Assembly: GCF_042685365.1 (NCBI RefSeq)
Contig: NZ_JBHUMY010000041.1
Location: forward strand, 42,758 to 106,757
Origin: Paenibacillus_AP thailandensis
GTDB taxonomy: Bacteria > Bacillota > Bacilli > Paenibacillales > Paenibacillaceae
Direction of reading: 5' to 3'
DNA length: 64,000 nucleotides
Numbering within the stretch: the stretch's first letter is position 1; the number at the start of each line of letters is the position of its first letter. The translations under genes were made by a program, and so were the position numbers. Shown one piece after another: positions 58,853 through 64,000 of this stretch. The notes below the pieces were generated by a model. That model had not been told where the DNA came from. It did not search any database and worked only from the letters and a program-made list of their open reading frames with translations.

Positions 58853-59731
58853 TCAGCCTTTAACGGCTCCGATCATGACGCCCCGCACAAAATATTTTTG
58901 AAGGAACGGATAAAGCGCCAGCATCGGCAAATTGGCCACGATCACGGCCGCGTATTTGATCGCTTCGGCGTCCAGCAGCCCGCGGGCGAGCGAATCGTCG
59001 CCGATGTCGACCATCTCCTGCATCTGGCCTTGAATCAGAATTTCGCGCAGCAGCAGCTGAAGCGGATACAGCTCGCGGTCGGCCAGATACAACAGCGCGC
59101 TGAAATAGGCGTTCCAATGGCCCACCCCGTAGAACAGCAGCATGACGGCCATCACCGGACCCGATACCGGAAGGACGACGCGAAGCAGCGTCTGGATGTT
59201 CGAGCAGCCGTCGATGAACGAAGCTTCCTGCAGCTCGTACGGAATGCCGGTCTGAAAAAAGGTGCGCATAATGAGAACGTTCCACACGGAGATGGCCGTC
59301 GGCAAAATAAGCGCCCAGAACGAATTCAGCAGCCCCAAATCTTTGACCAGCAAGTAAGTCGGGATCATGCCGCCGCTGAAAAACATCGTGAAGACGATCA
59401 TGGCCGTGAACGGACCCCTGCCGTCGAAATCTTTGCGCGACAGCGGGTAAGCCGCCGCGACGGTCAGAATCAGGTTCAGCGCCGTTCCGACGAGCGTGTA
59501 CAATATTGTGTTCAAATAGCCCCTTACAATCTCGGGGTTCTGGAAAAGACGCTCATACCCGACCAGACTGAAGTTTTTCGGCCAGAGCCAGACTTCCCCC
59601 CGCAGCACCGCTTCCGGACCGCTTATGGAAGCGATCAGGACGAACCATAAAGGGTACAGCACGAGAAGAGATATGACGGCGAGTATGCAAACAATCACTC
59701 TTTCCGTCCATCGGTCCAACCGGTTTTCCAT
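58853..59731 (-). CDS. LplC/YtcP-type sugar ABC permease
   Basis: A 292-residue MalG-like permease. TM1 is VCILAVISLLVLYPLWFVLI. The EAA region is QEASFIDGCSNIQTLLRVVL, and the end PFLQKYFVRGVMIGAVKG is characteristic of LplC. It follows the LplB gene by 19 bases. No ATPase gene is present, so a shared MsmX-like ATPase is expected. Confidence 0.9.
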   Translation of the reverse strand: MENRLDRWTERVIVCILAVISLLVLYPLWFVLIASISGPEAVLRGEVWLWPKNFSLVGYERLFQNPEIVRGYLNTILYTLVGTALNLILTVAAAYPLSRKDFDGRGPFTAMIVFTMFFSGGMIPTYLLVKDLGLLNSFWALILPTAISVWNVLIMRTFFQTGIPYELQEASFIDGCSNIQTLLRVVLPVSGPVMAVMLLFYGVGHWNAYFSALLYLADRELYPLQLLLREILIQGQMQEMVDIGDDSLARGLLDAEAIKYAAVIVANLPMLALYPFLQKYFVRGVMIGAVKG

Positions 59732-59750
59732 GTTGCTTCTCTTCCCCCTC

Positions 59751-60725
59751 TCACCATAGACTTGTCCCGTTCAATCTGCGCGCCAGCCGGTTGACCGAGA
59801 GGAGCAGAATGAAATTGACGACGGAGTTGAACAAGCCCACCGCCGCGGAGTAGCCGTACTGCGCGCCCAATATGCCGCTTCGGTAGACGTTGGTGGAGAT
59901 GACGTCGGAAGCCTGCATATTCAGGTTGTTCTGAAGCAGATACACCTTCTCGAAGCCGACGCCGAGCACTTGCCCAACGTTCAGAATAAGCAGAATGACG
60001 ACCGTCGGCAGAATGCCCGGCAGGTTAATATGCCAAATCCGCTGCAGCCTGCTTGCGCCGTCCACCTTGGCCGCTTCGTGAAGCTGCGGATCGATGCCGG
60101 CCAGCGCCGCGAGATAAATGATCGAGTTCCAGCCCATGCTCTGCCAGACGCCGCTGCCGACGAAGATCGTCTTGAACCAGGACGGCTCGGTCAGAAATCC
60201 GATCGGCTCGCCGCCCGCCATCTGGATGAAGCCGTTCAGCATTCCGCTCTCCTGCGACAGGAACATCATCAGGATGCCGACGACCACGACCGTCGACAGA
60301 AAATGCGGCGCATACGTCACCGTCTGCACGAATCGGCGGAAACGCGCCGAACGCACCTCGTGAATGAGCAAAGCGAGCATAATGGGCAGCGGGAACCCGA
60401 CGACAAGCTCGTATACCCCAATGCCAAGCGTATTGCCGATCAGCCGCCAGAAATAATAGCTGTTGAAAAAACGCTCGAAATGCTCGAAGCCGATCCACGG
60501 GCTTCCCCATATGCCCTGCACGGCGATGAAGTCCTTGAACGCGATTTGCACGCCGTACATCGGCACGTATTGAAAAAGAACAAAAAACGCGGCGACCGGC
60601 AGAAACAACAGATACAAATCCGCGTTTCGCCGCATCCGCACCATTCGCCGGCGCCGGGCGCCCGTCTCCTTGACCTCTCCGCTTCCTGCGGACATGCGGA
60701 ATCTTTCTTTCGTAAGCCGCTCCAA
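59751..60725 (-). CDS. LplB/YteP-type sugar ABC permease
   Basis: A 324-residue permease. Its start is a TTG seven bases after AAGGGGG. After a basic tail (ETGARRRRMVRMRRNADLYL) come six helices. Conserved parts are YVPMYGVQIAFKDFIAVQGI, VGSGVWQSMGWNSIIYLAAL, the EAA loop AGIDPQLHEAAKVDGASRLQ and the LplB ending NFILLLSVNRLARRL. It is the first gene of the operon, divergent from a membrane-bound AraC regulator. The 269-base intergenic region should hold both promoters; I could not place them with confidence. Confidence 0.9.
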   Translation of the reverse strand: MERLTKERFRMSAGSGEVKETGARRRRMVRMRRNADLYLLFLPVAAFFVLFQYVPMYGVQIAFKDFIAVQGIWGSPWIGFEHFERFFNSYYFWRLIGNTLGIGVYELVVGFPLPIMLALLIHEVRSARFRRFVQTVTYAPHFLSTVVVVGILMMFLSQESGMLNGFIQMAGGEPIGFLTEPSWFKTIFVGSGVWQSMGWNSIIYLAALAGIDPQLHEAAKVDGASRLQRIWHINLPGILPTVVILLILNVGQVLGVGFEKVYLLQNNLNMQASDVISTNVYRSGILGAQYGYSAAVGLFNSVVNFILLLSVNRLARRLNGTSLW

Positions 60726-60994
60726 CGATTCACCCCCTTCTCTTCAGCCGCTTACCGCCTGCAGCCCGATCATATAACGAGGGTGTCCTTCGTGCCTATT
60801 CACCGTTCTTACGAATGTTGCCGCTTGTTCCTTTTTCCGTTGTTAAGGGGCGAGACCGTGTTCCGGGGCTCTATGTAAAACGGCGATCTAAAAAAATGCA
60901 AAGTTTCTAAAACAATGGTCACTTCCGCTCGGCGGCCCGCTGCGCTACCATAAATGGAGAAAGCCTGCGTCCGCGCGAAAGGAGCTATCCGTTT

Positions 60995-63277
60995 ATGATC
61001 CGGTTTCGCCGACTTCGCCTATCCGGCCAATCGCTGTTTATGAAGATCTTTGTCAGCTTCTTATCGATTATTCTTTTATTCGCTTTATTCAACGCGTTTA
61101 CTTTCGCTTTTTTTACGAAGAACGTACAGCGCGAGATTATAGACACGAACCGGCAGCTTCTGGCCGATTCTTCCGAGCGGTTCGGCACGCAGTTCGCCCG
61201 GGTGCAGACGATGCTGCACAACCTTTACGTCGACAAGGACGTGGCGGGCTTCGCCCGCCAGCTCCGAAGAGCCCAAGGCCTGGACGTCAATTATCTGCAG
61301 GCGGTCGACGCGCTGAAAGCCATTCGTAAAGAAGCTTATAATCCGCTGTTTTATTTGGAAGCGATCGTTATTCATTATGAATCCGGTTCGTTAACGCTGG
61401 ATCAAGAAGGAAGCAGCAGCGCCGAAGACCTGTTCGGACGGGCTTACGCGAGCGGCGAATACCCGCTGTCCTTCTGGAACGGATTGGCCTCGTCCGCGAA
61501 TGCCTTCCGCTTCCTTCCGGCCGCCCGCTACAACAGCTCCGACGAGCTGCCCGGCGGAGGCGAGCTGCTTCCCTTATCCTTTAAGGAGCAGGGTTCGGAT
61601 TACCGGGTCATCGCCCTGATCGACATCGAGAAGGCCCGGAACGAGTTTTTCGGGGAGGCCGCCGCCCGCTCCGTGGCGATTGTGAACGGGGACGGGACCG
61701 TTCTGTACCGTTCGCCGGACGCCGCACGCGAAACCCCGCTTCCGGCGCTGGACGGCGATTCGGGCTACAAGCTGAAGGACGGCTTCTATTATTTCTGGGA
61801 GAAGGACGGGAATGGGCTTCGGTACGTAACTTCGGTGCCTTACGAGAGCATCGCCGTACAAGTCCGGAAGCTGTCCTGGGTGCTGCTGCTCGTCGCGGCG
61901 CTGTCGATCGCGATCGGACTGGCCGCCTCCTATGCGTTCAGCAACCGGCTTCAGCGGCCCGTCAAGCATATTTTGTCGGCCATGACGAATCCGGGGCATG
62001 CCCGTCCCGGCAAAAGCAAGATCAAGGAATTCGACTTGATCGAGCGCAATATCCGCCGGCTGATGGCGGAGAAGGACGCGGTGGAGAACGAGATGAAACG
62101 GCAGTCGTCCATTCTGACCACCTACGGTTATATGAACAAGCTGAAGAGCATCCATACCGATATCAATGAATGGAAAGATTTCCTGGAGACCGGCGAATCC
62201 TACACCGTCGTGCTCTACGAGCTCCGCTTCCGGTCCGCCGCGCTTGCTGCAGCGGGCATCTCCGCCGACCGGGCCGCTCGAGCCATCCGCGAGCATGTCC
62301 AATTGATTTGCTCCGAGACGTTTCCCGACTCCCATACGTTCCAGATGGAGAAGCATCAGATTTTATCGGTGATCAAAGGCAAAAATCGGGACGGGCTTGC
62401 GGATATGCTGCGGAGGCTGAAGGACGTGCTCGACCGGGAAAGCGGCTACTGCCTGGTGACGGCAGCCGCATCCTCGCGCTTTGAGCATACGTCGCAGTTC
62501 AATCACGCCTATACGCAAGTGCTGGCGATGACCCGGCAGGCGCTCTTGATCGAAGAGACGCAGATCATTTGGGGCAGCGGCAGGCCGTTCGTCCCGCCGG
62601 TCCTCGATCCGGCGCGGCGCAAGGAGCTGGAGACCGCGCTGGAGGCTGGGCGCGCCGAAGCGGCGATGCCGATGCTGATCGAATTTCTGGAGAAGCTGCA
62701 TGAGCAGGAAGCGAGCATTGAGCATTTCCGGCATTTCGCGGACGATATCGTCGGCCGAATTACGGACAGCCTGAGGCAGAAGCGGATCGACGACCAAGCC
62801 TTATGGCCGCTGAAGCCGATCACCCGGCAGCTTGGCGAATGCTGCTCGCTGGAGGAATATAAGGATGCCTTTCAGCGGCTGCTGTGGCACGCGGCGGAGC
62901 TGTATTGCAGCATGCCGGAGGAGGAAGAGGAAGCGGACGACCCGATCGTCAGCCGTTTCCTGCAGCTGCTTGAATCGAGGTACGCCGAGGAGCTGTCGCT
63001 CGATTATTTGGCGGACAGGCTGAACATGTCGAGCTCTTATTTGTCGGCTTATATTAAGGAGAAGACGGGGACGAATTACAGCGAGCATCTGAACAACATC
63101 CGGATGCGCAGAGCGCAGGAGCTTCTCGTCGGCACGAGTACTTCCATTGCGGATATCGGCAGGCAGGTCGGGTACCAGAACATTACGTCCTTCAACCGGA
63201 TGTTCAAGAAGTGGACAGGCGTTAGCCCAAGCGAATACCGCAGGCGCCATGCGCCAATGGAGAAAAGCGGCGCTTGA
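60995..63277 (+). CDS. membrane-bound AraC-family regulator with extracellular sensor
   Basis: A 760-residue one-component sensor-regulator of the YtdP/YesS type. TM1 (IFVSFLSIILLFALFNAFTF) and TM2 (LSWVLLLVAALSIAIGLAAS, near residue 300) enclose an extracellular Cache-like domain of ~255 residues. A HAMP-like and coiled-coil part follows, then a long cytosolic middle. The AraC double helix-turn-helix ends the protein (LDYLADRLNMSSSYLSAYIK to VGYQNITSFNRMFKKWTGVS). Divergent from the LplB-LplC-LplA genes, it most likely activates them on sensing the sugar outside the cell. AAAGGAGC precedes the ATG; a terminator follows at 63376. Confidence 0.9.
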   Translation: MIRFRRLRLSGQSLFMKIFVSFLSIILLFALFNAFTFAFFTKNVQREIIDTNRQLLADSSERFGTQFARVQTMLHNLYVDKDVAGFARQLRRAQGLDVNYLQAVDALKAIRKEAYNPLFYLEAIVIHYESGSLTLDQEGSSSAEDLFGRAYASGEYPLSFWNGLASSANAFRFLPAARYNSSDELPGGGELLPLSFKEQGSDYRVIALIDIEKARNEFFGEAAARSVAIVNGDGTVLYRSPDAARETPLPALDGDSGYKLKDGFYYFWEKDGNGLRYVTSVPYESIAVQVRKLSWVLLLVAALSIAIGLAASYAFSNRLQRPVKHILSAMTNPGHARPGKSKIKEFDLIERNIRRLMAEKDAVENEMKRQSSILTTYGYMNKLKSIHTDINEWKDFLETGESYTVVLYELRFRSAALAAAGISADRAARAIREHVQLICSETFPDSHTFQMEKHQILSVIKGKNRDGLADMLRRLKDVLDRESGYCLVTAAASSRFEHTSQFNHAYTQVLAMTRQALLIEETQIIWGSGRPFVPPVLDPARRKELETALEAGRAEAAMPMLIEFLEKLHEQEASIEHFRHFADDIVGRITDSLRQKRIDDQALWPLKPITRQLGECCSLEEYKDAFQRLLWHAAELYCSMPEEEEEADDPIVSRFLQLLESRYAEELSLDYLADRLNMSSSYLSAYIKEKTGTNYSEHLNNIRMRRAQELLVGTSTSIADIGRQVGYQNITSFNRMFKKWTGVSPSEYRRRHAPMEKSGA

Positions 63278-63375
63278 CTCTTTTATGCTGGGCTAACCTT
63301 TCTCTAAGGATGGTTTAAGGTAAATGTTTCATAATCAAGCATCATACTCCCTATTCGACATAGAGGAAAAGCTTG

Positions 63376-63410
63376 GACCTGCATCCGATCGAGATGCAGG
63401 TCATTTTTTT
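63376..63410 (+). terminator. rho-independent terminator
   Basis: GACCTGCATC-CGATCGA-GATGCAGGTC followed by A and seven T residues, about 100 bases past the AraC-type regulator gene. Nothing else is evident in 63278-63531. Confidence 0.9.
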
Positions 63411-63531
63411 GGCAGAGATTCCCTTTGGCACCTTCGCAAGCCTAATCGGATCTATCAAAACCTTACACTGTAAATCGTAATATTGCCGTTAGCTTCTGAT
63501 CGTAACACATATTGCTAATATTACTATCGAA

Positions 63532-63903
63532 CTAAGGAATTAGCTTGTTGAAGAAGCTTTCCAATTCTGCTAGGTCTTTTGTCGCCAACACGACTTCTTT
63601 GTCGTTCATAATGATAAAAGAAGGAAAGTCGTTGATCCCTAGAAGGGTTGCCATTTCCTTGTTTTTCTTCATCTGCACATCGAAGAGTTGGATGCCTTGG
63701 ACAAGTTGCAGCAGCTCTTGCTTTGAATTCCAATATTCAAGCAGCTTATGATCAAGTTTGGTCGTGTCATCGTAGAATAAGTGGATTCTGTATCTTTCGC
63801 TGGAGTCGGCAGATAAATAATCAAGCACGTCTTGCTTACTTGTATTTGAGCACCCGATTGTCACGATAAACACCGATAAAATCACAATTTGAATCAGCTT
63901 CAT
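63532..63903 (-). CDS. thioredoxin-like lipoprotein without CXXC
   Basis: A 123-residue exported lipoprotein. The start at 63903 (MKLIQIVILSVFIVTIGC) is chosen because GAGGTG precedes it; a GTG nine bases upstream overlaps that site. The lipobox Cys is at residue 18. The rest reads as a thioredoxin fold (YRIHLFYDDTTKLDHKLLE, IQLFDVQMKKNKEMATLLGI, then the cis-Pro segment FPSFIIMNDKEVVLAT). The active-site CXXC is absent, so it cannot do disulfide exchange in the usual way. The low-GC codon use differs from most neighbours. Role unknown. Confidence 0.75.
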   Translation of the reverse strand: MKLIQIVILSVFIVTIGCSNTSKQDVLDYLSADSSERYRIHLFYDDTTKLDHKLLEYWNSKQELLQLVQGIQLFDVQMKKNKEMATLLGINDFPSFIIMNDKEVVLATKDLAELESFFNKLIP

Positions 63904-64000
63904 TTGCTTCACCTCAATTTTAACTTTTCATCAATATGGACCTCTGTCAAGATAGTAGACACAAATTTTATCGATTTACCGTATTAAAGTAGAATTTTCG

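Noticed and set aside
57095..59650. An 851-residue plus-strand open frame
   Set aside because: It lies antisense to the LplA- and LplC-type genes and is Arg/His-rich with no domain or ribosome site. It is a shadow of GC-rich coding sequence.

Overview
The window looks like a chromosomal segment of a Paenibacillaceae bacterium (Paenibacillus/Cohnella type). The reasons are Gram-positive Shine-Dalgarno sites with GTG/TTG starts, CcpA-type cre boxes, many YesM/YesN two-component pairs, lipoprotein sugar-binding proteins, LplABC-type ABC transporters and a fairly GC-rich sequence. I see no rRNA or tRNA gene and no CRISPR array. Nearly everything concerns sensing and uptake of sugars and organic acids.

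Layout. 1-1.55 kb: an IS256 transposase fragment fused to a serine-recombinase fragment. 1.56-3.24 kb: rlmD, with a long basic N-terminal extension. 3.4-7.4 kb: a ChvE-GguA-GguB sugar ABC operon with a cre box in its promoter. 8-10.4 kb: an HxlR regulator with a divergent oxidoreductase, then a DinB protein. 10.6-15.9 kb: XylF without a XylGH partner, downstream of a XylFII-LytS-XylR-like sensing module; a 4 x 42-nt array covers the xylF stop codon. 16.1-22.3 kb: two tandem ActP-type symporters, a DUF485 protein and a LytS/LytT pair, with cre boxes. 22.5-28.9 kb: a TRAP transporter with its own two-component system, and a divergent KdgF-like cupin preceded by a 68-nt tandem array. 29-32.1 kb: an anchored CBM6 glycoside hydrolase and a small secreted protein. 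32.4-35.2 kb: two small paralogues, a second HxlR/quinone-reductase pair and an AraC regulator. 35.4-41.3 kb: a membrane protein, an SsuABC-like ABC transporter and a Nif3-like protein behind an attenuator-like leader. 41.4-43.5 kb: DUF2294, two small acidic proteins and a secreted acidic protein.

43.7-56.5 kb is the most interesting part. It is a collinear peptidoglycan-sugar salvage cluster: murR, murQ, an ABC transporter in place of a PTS, anmK, a double-GNAT protein, a PIG-L-like deacetylase lacking the usual catalytic Asp, a NamZ-like hydrolase without a signal peptide, and a NagZ fused to a BadF-type (MurK-like) sugar kinase. 57.2-63.3 kb: an LplABC-type transporter with a divergent membrane-bound AraC regulator. 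The window ends with a thioredoxin-like lipoprotein lacking CXXC.

Inferred logic: most catabolic modules pair a transporter with a dedicated sensor, and several are overlaid with CcpA control. In the murein module, imported GlcNAc/MurNAc saccharides would be cleaved in the cytoplasm, phosphorylated and passed to MurQ.
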